Source: Chloroflexota bacterium
Lineage (GTDB): Bacteria; Vulcanimicrobiota; JAMCWD01
Direction of reading: 5' to 3'
DNA: 64,000 bases
Assembly: GCA_023475345.1 (NCBI GenBank)
Contig: JAMCWD010000004.1
Span: 19,994 to 83,993 of the forward strand
Below, piece after piece: positions 44,401 through 52,226 of the stretch; within the stretch, counting starts at the first letter, position 1; every line of letters starts with the position of its first letter. The position numbers and the translations under genes are program-made. Below the pieces are notes generated by a model. The model saw nothing but the letters and a program-made list of their open reading frames with translations. It had not been told where the DNA came from and did not search any database.

Positions 44401-47400
44401 AGGATGAGCCCGGAGTCCTGGTGATGAAAGCCCAGCGCAACCTTAACGAATTCCTGCTGCAGAAATGCGCTGGAGTTCCCTTCGGGAGATGTCTTTGCGG
44501 GAAGGCGGCTTCTTCAAAGAAAGTCGTATTTTCCGATTGTCTCGACCGTAACCATGAGATCACGTATGAAGGGATTGTTCCTCACGGTCATTATTGCGTC
44601 CCGATCCTCTTCGTCGGAAAGACCGTTGGGGTTCTTAATATTTACGTAAGAGAAGGACACATCCGCGATCAGTCTGAGGAGGAATTTTTGCTCTCGGTTT
44701 CCGATACGCTGGCCGGCATTATCGTGAGAAAGCGGGCGGAGGAAGCTCTTTTTGAAAGTGAGCAGAAGCACCGGACTTTATTTGAAACCATGATGCAGGG
44801 GGTCGTTTATCAGGATGCTGACGGGAAAATAATATCCGCCAACCCTGCAGCCGAAATGATCCTGGGATTAACCCTTGACCAGATGCAGGGCAGGACGTCT
44901 CTTGACCCCGGGTGGAAAGCGGTCCGTGAAGACGGAACGGATTTCCCCGGGGATGAACACCCGGCAACGATGGCATTGAGAACCGGGGAGCCGGTGATGG
45001 ATGTAGCTATGGGGGTATTCAACCCGTCGGAAAATCAATACAGGTGGATCCTGGTCAGCGCCGTCCCCCTGTTCAAGCCGGGTGAAAACAAGCCTTACCA
45101 GGTTCATACCACTTTCACCGATTTTACGGAACGGAAGAAGGATGAAGAGCGTGTTATATATCTGAATTCTCTTCTTCAGGCTGTCCGTGATGTAAACCAG
45201 TTGATAGTGATAGAGAAAGAGCCTGAAAAACTGCTTGAGGAAACCTGTAAGATATTGATTAAAACCCGCGGATACAGGTTTATATGGATCGGGGAGGCAA
45301 GGGAAGAAGGAAAAAGAATATTCCCGATAGCAAGGGCCGGTTATGACGAAAGATACCTGGATTCTGTAGTCATTACCTGGGATGATTCTCCGACATCTAT
45401 GGGGCCGGGGGGCAGAGCGATCAAAACAAGAAAACCCTGCGTGGTTAAGGATATTGCCTCAGATCCTTACTTTGAGCCATGGAAAGAAGAAGCATTGAAA
45501 AGAGGCTATGCGTCATCAATAGCCGTACCCATATTTGTAAAAGAAAAAGTATTCGGCACGCTAAACGTTTACTCGGAAAAAATTGACGCTTTCAATGAAA
45601 ATGAAGATGAAGTTGCTCTTCTTGTGGAGCTGGCAGGAGATATCGGGCTGGCTTTGCGGGCCGCGGAAATGGAAGTCGAGCGCAAGCAGGCGGAAGAAAA
45701 AATAAAGATATACCAGTTCATGGTGGAATCTGCTCACGATGCCATCTTCTTCAAGGATCTGGAAGGCCGCTACATAACTGCCAACAAAAAAACTCTGGAA
45801 GCCTTTGGCCTGTCCCGTGACCAGGTGATTGGAAAGAACGATTATGAAATAATGCCGAATCGGGAAGAAGCCAGGAAAAACATCGAAGATGATCGGCTTA
45901 TTTTCAATGCGGGTAAACTCTCGGAAATCACCAAGCACATGACGGGAGCAGATGGAAAAGAATACTGGTTTCAAGCGATAAAGGTTCCACTATTTGATGA
46001 TAAAGGAAAGATTAAAGGTCTAGTTGGTATTGCAAGGGACATAACCGAGCGGAAGCTGGCGGAGGCGGCGCTGATATTAAGCAATGTCCTCCTTTCCACA
46101 CAGCAAGAGACTTCGATAGACGGGATCCTGGCTGTCGATGCAGAAGCTAAAATTCTGTCGTTCAACCAGCGTTTTGTAGATATATGGGGCATCCCGGAAG
46201 ATTTGTTCAAATCCGGATTGGACGAGCCTGTTTTAAGATGGGTGGTGGAGAAGGTTTCAGACCCTGAAAATTTCCTTACGCAGGTCAACTATCTTTATGA
46301 ACACAAGGAAGAGAAGAGCCGTGATGAAATCGGGCTACGGGACGGGAGAACTTTCGACCGCTATTCCGCCCCGATGATAGGGACTGAGGGCAATTATTAC
46401 GGGCGCGTATGGTATTTTCGGGACATCACTGATCGTAAGGAAGCTGAAAAGAAGCTTATCGAGAAAATTAAAAAGGAAACGGCGCTTGCCGATATATCTT
46501 CTCATTTCATAGGCTGTCATCATATCGATAATTGTATTGATGAGGCGCTTTTGAAAATCGGTGAGGTGATGGGCGCCGACCGGGCTAATATTTTCCTCCT
46601 GAGAAAGGACGGGGGTATCGAATACCTGGATAATACTCATGAATGGTGTGCGTCGGGAGTATCCCCCAGGATTCAAGACTTAAAGAACATACCCGTTACA
46701 GGAGTGCCCGCGTGGATGGCTCTTTTGAAGAAGGAAGAAAATCTTGTTATCAGCGACGCCTCCAGGCTGCCGGACGAAGCCAGGCAAGAAAAGGAGGCGC
46801 TGGATGCCCGGGATATAAAATCATTGATAGCCGTCCCGTTGTATATTGAGGGAGAGATTGCAGGATGTCTGGGAATAGAAGATACAAAAAAAAGCCACAC
46901 ATGGGGAAAAGAAGATATATGGATGCTCAGGACCGCCGCCGATATCGTAGGGGCCAAGTTTACAAACAGCCTGGCCGAGGAAGCTTTAACACTGAGCGAA
47001 GAGAAATTTAGAAACCTTCTGGATAATATGCCGGATTCCGTATTCACGGTTGATTTGAGGGGCAATTTTACTTTCGTAAGTCCTATGACGGAAAAGCTGA
47101 CCGGGTATCCCATATACAAATTACTTACAATGAATATTTTAACTCTGGTGGCGGAAGAGTATCATCCTCTCATGAGGGAGAAGATGCCGGAAAGCCTCCG
47201 GAAAGATAAAAGTCCAATATACGAGGTGGAAATTAAAACTGCCGGCGGCAGAAGGGTCTGGGTACAGGTGCTTACTTCTCCTGCTTATGATAAATGGGGA
47301 AGACTGGCGGGGATCCAGGGCATAGCGCGGGATATTACGGAGAAGAGACAGGCGGAACTCCAGGTTAAGGCATCGCTTAAGGAGAAGGAAGTGCTTCTCA

Positions 47401-48023
47401 AAGAGATCCACCACAGGGTTAAAAATAACATGCAGATAATCTCAAGCCTGTTAAACCTTCAATCTACACTTGTTAAAGACGTAAAAACCCTCGAATTGTT
47501 CAGGGAAAGCCGGGACAGGATAAGATCAATGGCTTTAATTCATGAAAGCCTTTATAAGTCGAAGGATCTTGGGAAGATCGACTTCGGAGAATATATCAGG
47601 GCTCTTATAAGGAACCTGTTCCGTTCGCACGGGACAGACCCGGCCGATATTGTTTCCGAAGTAAATGCTGAAAATATATTCCTCGGCATCGATACCGCCA
47701 TCCCGTGCGGCCTGATAATAAACGAACTGGTTTCCAACTCGCTGAAATATGCGTTTCCCGGTAACAGAAAAGGAAGAATAAGTATTGTGTTGAATAATGA
47801 TAAAGAGAAATTTATATTGGCAATAAAAGACGACGGAGTCGGAATGCCTGCAAATATCGATTATAAGAAGACGGATACCCTGGGACTACAACTGGTAAAA
47901 ACGCTGGCCGAACAGCTTGACGGCAATATAGAGCTTATAAGGGAGAGGGGTACGGAGTTTAAAATTGAATTTTACAAACAGGATTATTATCAGGCGGGAA
48001 TTTATAGGGAGGATGATAAATGA
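41466..48023 (+). CDS. Giant multi-PAS/GAF sensor histidine kinase
   Basis: 2,185 residues with no transmembrane segment, so probably cytoplasmic. Eleven PAS domains (about 45-155, 165-285, 295-415, 425-540, 548-665, 673-790, 800-920, 1095-1220, 1410-1530, 1535-1660, 1845-1960) and three GAF domains (about 930-1090, 1230-1400, 1670-1840) feed one HisKA_2 and HATPase pair. The phosphoacceptor is in KEIHHRVKNNMQIISSLLNL (about 1980), the N box in IINELVSNSLKYAF (about 2083) and DDGVGMP (about 2121). The HisKA_2 class phosphorylates REC proteins. PAS domains 5 and 6 are a recent tandem duplicate. GAF1 is Cys/His-rich (FGRCLCG, HGHYC). The ATG at 41466 follows GGGGAG at 6-nt spacing. The TGA overlaps the next gene's ATG. 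Confidence 0.93.
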   Translation: MKKQDKTKHKTSRASSNKAGRSITSEEPEPNPDESREEINDAKIIYNALTRTSPDAVFIADLEGKILQASDKALDLFGYENLSDLRGVSFLNLVVPDQHEEAMNDFRESIKTGLTRGYECTMLRKDGSQFTGEASATLTMDVSGSPEYFIAIIRDITDRVKFESAVREQNAFLQQLIDSIPSPIFYKDKNLRYVGCNKAFEEFIGLSRDKIIGKTVYDVSPKDLADKYHEKDKELLNSPDVQVYEESVSNAGGTRHAVIFRKAAYRNAAGEIIGQIGIIHDVTKLRQAEKALTKERDAARKYLDLAGVLIVAIDQKGKIIQVNREACKVLGYNEEEITGKSWFKNFIPGRIRKEVKAVFSKIMAGELEGSEYFENYVLTKSGEERLIAWHNTYLTDEDGRIISTLSSGLDITEERKGHEKFRKAMLRQKALLDNIPDMAWLKDKDSRFIAVNEAFGKLFGYAPDDIAGKTDFDICPEELAERFRKDDKEVMKSGRRKQVEEPLADKDGNFSSFIETIKTPIYDDNGEIIGTTGISRDITERKKMEEALRESEDRYRTIFENTGTATVILEDDMTISLANKEFEKLSGCSREEVEGKRKWTEFVAKDDLERMKKLHRLRRDGPGIAPRNYEFRFIDIQGNVKDILLTIDLIPGTKKGVASLLDITERKKAEEALRESEDRYRTIFENTGTAMAILEDDMTVVLANRELEKLSGCSREEVEGKRKWTEFIAKDDLERMKKAHRLRRDGPGIAPRNYEFRFVDIQGNVKDILLTIDMIPGTKKSVASLLDITEIKKAEKALIESESRYRFLFENMLEGYSFCKIVLDENDKPVDFIYLEVNDAFEKLTGLKKEDVIGRKVTEVIPGIKDFEPNLFDIYGKVALTGENAKLEIFFEPLRIWLSISVYCPRKEYFVAVFDNITERKLAEEKLNRSYDTQRVINSLLRLSQEEVPLEDILGRALDLILSLPWLAFESRGGIFLVEDEPGVLVMKAQRNLNEFLLQKCAGVPFGRCLCGKAASSKKVVFSDCLDRNHEITYEGIVPHGHYCVPILFVGKTVGVLNIYVREGHIRDQSEEEFLLSVSDTLAGIIVRKRAEEALFESEQKHRTLFETMMQGVVYQDADGKIISANPAAEMILGLTLDQMQGRTSLDPGWKAVREDGTDFPGDEHPATMALRTGEPVMDVAMGVFNPSENQYRWILVSAVPLFKPGENKPYQVHTTFTDFTERKKDEERVIYLNSLLQAVRDVNQLIVIEKEPEKLLEETCKILIKTRGYRFIWIGEAREEGKRIFPIARAGYDERYLDSVVITWDDSPTSMGPGGRAIKTRKPCVVKDIASDPYFEPWKEEALKRGYASSIAVPIFVKEKVFGTLNVYSEKIDAFNENEDEVALLVELAGDIGLALRAAEMEVERKQAEEKIKIYQFMVESAHDAIFFKDLEGRYITANKKTLEAFGLSRDQVIGKNDYEIMPNREEARKNIEDDRLIFNAGKLSEITKHMTGADGKEYWFQAIKVPLFDDKGKIKGLVGIARDITERKLAEAALILSNVLLSTQQETSIDGILAVDAEAKILSFNQRFVDIWGIPEDLFKSGLDEPVLRWVVEKVSDPENFLTQVNYLYEHKEEKSRDEIGLRDGRTFDRYSAPMIGTEGNYYGRVWYFRDITDRKEAEKKLIEKIKKETALADISSHFIGCHHIDNCIDEALLKIGEVMGADRANIFLLRKDGGIEYLDNTHEWCASGVSPRIQDLKNIPVTGVPAWMALLKKEENLVISDASRLPDEARQEKEALDARDIKSLIAVPLYIEGEIAGCLGIEDTKKSHTWGKEDIWMLRTAADIVGAKFTNSLAEEALTLSEEKFRNLLDNMPDSVFTVDLRGNFTFVSPMTEKLTGYPIYKLLTMNILTLVAEEYHPLMREKMPESLRKDKSPIYEVEIKTAGGRRVWVQVLTSPAYDKWGRLAGIQGIARDITEKRQAELQVKASLKEKEVLLKEIHHRVKNNMQIISSLLNLQSTLVKDVKTLELFRESRDRIRSMALIHESLYKSKDLGKIDFGEYIRALIRNLFRSHGTDPADIVSEVNAENIFLGIDTAIPCGLIINELVSNSLKYAFPGNRKGRISIVLNNDKEKFILAIKDDGVGMPANIDYKKTDTLGLQLVKTLAEQLDGNIELIRERGTEFKIEFYKQDYYQAGIYREDDK
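43095..43844 (+). repeat. 375-bp tandem duplication encoding two adjacent PAS domains
   Basis: Two consecutive copies of a 375-bp unit (125 codons, register shift 375 exactly) differ at roughly 20 positions by eye, including few synonymous changes. The unit encodes one PAS domain plus linker (ALRESEDRYRTIFENTG to GVASLLDITER). Such similarity indicates a recent duplication or gene conversion. Confidence 0.9.
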
Positions 48024-49786
48024 GCGCTACGAGAGTCCTGGTAGTCGAAGATGAAAACATTATTGCAAAAGACATTGCAGACACATTGATCAAGCTCGAA
48101 TATGAAGTTTCGGGGATAGCTTCTTCGGCTGAAGACGCATTGAAAAATATCGAAAAGAATAATGTTGACCTGGTGCTGATGGATATAGTATTAAAAGGCA
48201 AGACGGACGGCATAAAAGCCGCCGATATTATCAGGAGCCGTTTCCACATCCCCGTAATATATTTGACGGCATATTCCGATGAAGAAACGTTACAACGGGC
48301 AAAAGTAACAGAGCCTTTCGGATATCTTCTTAAGCCTCTGGAGGAGAGAGAATTACAGACTACGATTCAAATGGCCCTTTACAAGCATAAAATGGACAAT
48401 GCCGTCAGGGAGAGCGAGGAAAGGCTGAACAAGTTTATGAATTCCGCCACCGATGCCTTCCTGCTTTTCGATTCAAATTTGAATCTTGTTGAGATAAACA
48501 GGGCGGCCCTGGAACTGTTCAACTGCGAAAGGGATGAAGTTATCGGCGAAAATATTCAGAATCTTTCGCCCGACGTTGACCTGTCCGGCAGGTACGACGA
48601 ATATTTAAGTGTTATAGAAACAGGAGGGCCCCTGGTTACCGATGAATTTTTAACCCATCCCAGGCTTGGCAAAAAGTATCTTTTGTTCAGAGCCTTTAAA
48701 GTAGGGGACGGGCTAGGCCTTATTTTGATCGACATGACGAAAAGGCATCAAATGGAGGAAGCCCTCCACAGGCAGAAGGACATGGCGCAGAACTATCTCG
48801 ATATCGCCGGTATCATAATACTGGCATTAAGTTCAAAAGGCGAGGTCGTTCTGATCAATAAAAAAGGCTGTGAAGTGCTGGGTTTTGATGAAAAAGACAT
48901 TTTATTCAAAGACTGGTTTTCAAATTTCATCCCCGAAAGAATTGTAGCGGGGGCAAGGAACATGTTCAAACAGGTTATGGAAGGCAAGATCCCGCAGGAT
49001 GAGAAAATTGAAGGTGTTATATTGACCGGGCGCGGCGAAGAAAGGATAATCGCATGGAATAATGCCCTGGTAAAAGACGAATCGGGGAAAACAATCGGGA
49101 CTCTCAGTTCAGGGGAAGATATTACCGACATAAAGAAGGCCGAAGAAGAAGTTAAAGAATCCGTTGTAAAGAATGAAGAAGCTTTCAGGGTTTTCAGGCA
49201 TAAAGTTAAAAATAACCTCCAGTCCCTTTACAGCCTTATTTCGCTACAGGCCCATCATATGGGCGAAGAATGCTGTAGTGATATGTGTTCCGATTGTAAG
49301 GACAGGGTCAAGGCTCTTTCGCTGGTTTATGACAGGCTGTTCAGAGCAGATAAGACCGTTCCCGTCGCTGCCAGGGATTATATAACGGATATCGTTTCTC
49401 ACCTTTTCAGGAGCCATAATGCCGGGCGGAAGGGGTTGGCCTACAGGGTCGAATCGGCTGATATCGGGCTGGATTTGAATACGTCCGTCCCGCTGGGCCT
49501 TATGATAAACGAGCTGGTATCGAATGCCATAAGACATGCTTTTCCGAATGATAAAAAAGGTGAAATCTGGGTAAAACTGGAGTATAATAATAATAAATAT
49601 AACCTGGAGGTGGGCGATAACGGAATAGGTCTGCCTGAAGGCATCGATTTGAAAAATCTGAAAACTCTGGGGCTGGAACTTGTTACTTCGCTTGCGTCGC
49701 AGTTGGACGGCGAGTTGGAGGTAAGCGGGCCCGGGGCTGTATTCAGGCTTGTTTTTCCCGTAACGGATGACGAAGAGGAGAAGTAA
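48020..49786 (+). CDS. Hybrid REC-PAS-PAS-histidine kinase
   Basis: 588 residues, with no membrane segment. An N-terminal REC domain (about 1-120; phosphoacceptor in DLVLMDIVLKGKTDG) is followed by two PAS domains (about 130-245, 258-370) and a HisKA_2 kinase (phosphoacceptor His in FRHKVKNNLQSLYSL, about 394; N box LMINELVSNAIRHAF). A Cys cluster, ECCSDMCSDC (49271-49297), lies at the hairpin between the two dimerisation helices, where the neighbouring kinase has none. The ATG overlaps the upstream TGA in ATGA, so it is coupled to the giant kinase. Probably it receives phosphate on REC and controls its own kinase domain. Confidence 0.92.
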   Translation: MSATRVLVVEDENIIAKDIADTLIKLEYEVSGIASSAEDALKNIEKNNVDLVLMDIVLKGKTDGIKAADIIRSRFHIPVIYLTAYSDEETLQRAKVTEPFGYLLKPLEERELQTTIQMALYKHKMDNAVRESEERLNKFMNSATDAFLLFDSNLNLVEINRAALELFNCERDEVIGENIQNLSPDVDLSGRYDEYLSVIETGGPLVTDEFLTHPRLGKKYLLFRAFKVGDGLGLILIDMTKRHQMEEALHRQKDMAQNYLDIAGIIILALSSKGEVVLINKKGCEVLGFDEKDILFKDWFSNFIPERIVAGARNMFKQVMEGKIPQDEKIEGVILTGRGEERIIAWNNALVKDESGKTIGTLSSGEDITDIKKAEEEVKESVVKNEEAFRVFRHKVKNNLQSLYSLISLQAHHMGEECCSDMCSDCKDRVKALSLVYDRLFRADKTVPVAARDYITDIVSHLFRSHNAGRKGLAYRVESADIGLDLNTSVPLGLMINELVSNAIRHAFPNDKKGEIWVKLEYNNNKYNLEVGDNGIGLPEGIDLKNLKTLGLELVTSLASQLDGELEVSGPGAVFRLVFPVTDDEEEK

Positions 49787-49791
49787 GTGAG

Positions 49792-51213
49792 ATGGAAGCG
49801 GAGGTTGTTGAGAGATTGAAAAGAAAGAGCAAGAAAAATATAGGCATTTTAGTAGTTGAAGACGAGAGCATAATAGCTAAAGATATTGAAACCACTTTGA
49901 ACAATTTGGGCTATAAGGCATTAGGTTTTGCTTCCAGGGGCAAGGAGGCAATTAAGCAAGCCGAAGAATTCCAGCCGGATCTTGTTATGATGGACATCGT
50001 ATTGAAGGGCGGCATGGACGGTATTGAGGCGGCTGAGGAAATACGCAGCAGGTTCAATATACCGGTTATTTATCTTTCGGCTTACTCTGATGAAAATACG
50101 CTCCAACGGGCAAAAATTACCGAGCCTTTCGGTTTTCTTTTAAAGCCCCTGGATGAAAGGGAGCTTGATATCACCATCGAGATGGCGCTTTACAAGCATG
50201 ATATTGAAACCAGGCTTAAGGAAAATGAGCAATGGCTTTCGACGGTGTTACGAAACATAGGCGATTCCGTCGTTACGGTCGATAAAAAGGGATTGATAAC
50301 TTATATTAACCCGGTTGCGGAATTATTATTGGACAGGAAGCATCAAGAAGTTCTCGGCAGGAAATTCAATGATGTAATTAACATTATTTATGAAGAAGAT
50401 GATGAAGAATTAAAGGTGGATATAGCCGATGCGTTTCATTCCGATTCGATTCTGAATCCCGGTTCGAATGTAGTGCTTGTCAAGGATGAGGGGAAGAAGA
50501 TACCGATCCTGGTAAGCTTATCATTTATCGAGGATGAGAAAGGCAATAAAACAGGCCTGGTCATAGCTTTCAGGGATATAACCGAGAGGAGAGAGGCCGA
50601 GCAGAAACTTCAGTTGAGCTATGAGACATTAAAAAAGACTTTTGAAGAGATGGTAACAACCCTTGCAACGACCCTTGAAAAAAGAGACCCTTATACAGCA
50701 GGTCATCAGCAGCGCGTTGCCAACCTTGCCGTGGCCATAGCCGAGGATATGGGCCTTTCGGATGAAGAAATCGAATTGATTTTCATGGCGGGCCTTATAC
50801 ACGACCTGGGGAAAATATATGTGCCTGCGGAAATATTGAATAAGCCCGGGCATCTGACGGAGCTTGAATTCGGCATGATCAAGACTCATCCTGAAGTCGG
50901 ATATGAAATCCTGAAAAATGTGGATTTTCCCTGGGAAGTGGCAAGAGTCGTTCATGAGCATCACGAGAGGCTTAACGGGACGGGTTATCCAAATGGGATC
51001 AAGAAGCACGAAATCCTCATGGCATCGAGGATCTTAAGCATCGCCGACGTTGTTGAGGCCATGGCTTCCCACCGCCCATACAGGCCAGCCTTGAGCATAT
51101 CCGTTGCGCTTGACGAAATTTTAAAAAATAAAGGCACTTTATATGATCCCGAAGCCGTTGAAGCATGCCTGAACGTTTTTGCGGAAAAAGGCTTCGTATT
51201 GAAACAGGTGTAA
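49792..51213 (+). CDS. Response regulator with PAS and HD-GYP domains
   Basis: 473 residues, the likely output of the signalling operon. The REC domain (about 15-135, phosphoacceptor in DLVMMDIVLKGGMDG) is closely related to the one in the preceding gene. A PAS domain follows (about 145-265), then an HD-GYP domain (about 285-465) with AGLIHDLGKIYVP, HEHHERLNGTGYP and HRPYRPA. The family degrades c-di-GMP, so operon output would be lower c-di-GMP. It starts 5 bp after the preceding stop, with GAGGAG upstream. A second HD-GYP protein is encoded at 19967-21937. Confidence 0.94.
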   Translation: MEAEVVERLKRKSKKNIGILVVEDESIIAKDIETTLNNLGYKALGFASRGKEAIKQAEEFQPDLVMMDIVLKGGMDGIEAAEEIRSRFNIPVIYLSAYSDENTLQRAKITEPFGFLLKPLDERELDITIEMALYKHDIETRLKENEQWLSTVLRNIGDSVVTVDKKGLITYINPVAELLLDRKHQEVLGRKFNDVINIIYEEDDEELKVDIADAFHSDSILNPGSNVVLVKDEGKKIPILVSLSFIEDEKGNKTGLVIAFRDITERREAEQKLQLSYETLKKTFEEMVTTLATTLEKRDPYTAGHQQRVANLAVAIAEDMGLSDEEIELIFMAGLIHDLGKIYVPAEILNKPGHLTELEFGMIKTHPEVGYEILKNVDFPWEVARVVHEHHERLNGTGYPNGIKKHEILMASRILSIADVVEAMASHRPYRPALSISVALDEILKNKGTLYDPEAVEACLNVFAEKGFVLKQV

Positions 51214-51395
51214 TTTTACTGCTGTTCCCGCGCTGCCTTACAGGGACTGAATTGTATTTTATTTCCGGGGCTGTCGAAAAAATGTCAATATTCTGTCCGC
51301 TTTCCTTTCATTAGCCAGGTATCCAGGGAGGTTTAGAAGGCTTATTGCAAGAATTAATATCTATTGAACACTTTTAAAATTAAGGAGGCCGGGTC

Positions 51396-52103
51396 ATGAA
51401 ATTAAAACCTGGGATATCGATGGTTTTATTGCTGGCGGTTTCACTTATCGCGGTTTCAGGGGCGGCGGCTTTTGCGGCAGGGGGGGCTTATCCTTTTACC
51501 ATCCCGTCGTATCTTACCACTGAAGGGGTCGATTCCCTCCCGAGTGATCCTTCAGCGCCGGGGGTTAACAGCCAGCTTGTTGCTATAAGAAATGCACAGC
51601 AGGGCATGAACCTTTTCAATAGCGTCCAGGAGACTATGCAGGACGAGCTTGGCATGTATGTCGAAGAGCCTGTGAATTTCCACTTTGTTAAGAGCGGCGA
51701 TACTTCCGTCCTCCAGGGGACTTATGATGTTTTCAACGATGTATGGGGGCCTTTCGACAGGGGTGCCGAAGCTGCCCAGGTATCCTCCCTCAAATACAAC
51801 AGGAAATTGAAACAGTTCGACCTGTACATACTGGAGAACCTGGAACAAAGCGAAGCCGCATCATGGATCGCCGGATTGCTCGGAGTGGCGTGGTTCTATG
51901 AGCATTCGCCCCGGATCGATAACAGGGGAGACGCCGAAATGTTCGGCGGATGGGTCGAATACAAGATTTCCATCATGCTCGGAAATTATTATATTGCGAA
52001 AGAAAACCTGGACGACGATTTCTGGCCCGATTTCAGCAAGCTCCTGGCGATAGAAAAACAGAACGGGGAGCAGGGAGTTCTCCAGTGGGCCATAAGTCCT
52101 TAA
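51396..52103 (+). CDS. Secreted DA1-like protein, metalloprotease motif degenerate
   Basis: 235 residues. A signal peptide (ISMVLLLAVSLIAVSGAAAFA) precedes the mature part. Near residue 160 the sequence reads GLLGVAWFYEHSPRID, followed by EMFGGWVEYKISIMLG. DA1-like zinc peptidases have HELGHAW...EGFxxWVAYK at these places, so the motif would be present with both His and the Glu lost (GLLGVAW at 51873-51893). This is a resemblance from memory, not a search. If right, the protein keeps the fold but cannot bind zinc at the usual site. AAGGAGGCC precedes the ATG, and a terminator follows the gene. Confidence 0.6.
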   Translation: MKLKPGISMVLLLAVSLIAVSGAAAFAAGGAYPFTIPSYLTTEGVDSLPSDPSAPGVNSQLVAIRNAQQGMNLFNSVQETMQDELGMYVEEPVNFHFVKSGDTSVLQGTYDVFNDVWGPFDRGAEAAQVSSLKYNRKLKQFDLYILENLEQSEAASWIAGLLGVAWFYEHSPRIDNRGDAEMFGGWVEYKISIMLGNYYIAKENLDDDFWPDFSKLLAIEKQNGEQGVLQWAISP

Positions 52104-52124
52104 TCTAAAATTACATCAGGCCGT

Positions 52125-52157
52125 TAAAAGGGTACGGGGCGCCGTGCCCTTTTTTTA
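52125..52157 (+). terminator. Rho-independent terminator
   Basis: AAAGGGTACGG and CCGTGCCCTTT form an 11-bp stem with one U-G pair (a wobble only in plus-strand RNA) and a 4-nt loop, followed by a T-run. It ends the DA1-like gene. Confidence 0.85.
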
Positions 52158-52226
52158 AGGCAAATACGGGCCGGAAGGATCTTTTTCCGTGCTATGGAAA
52201 AGCAGGCTTAGGAAGGTGTTGTTTTT

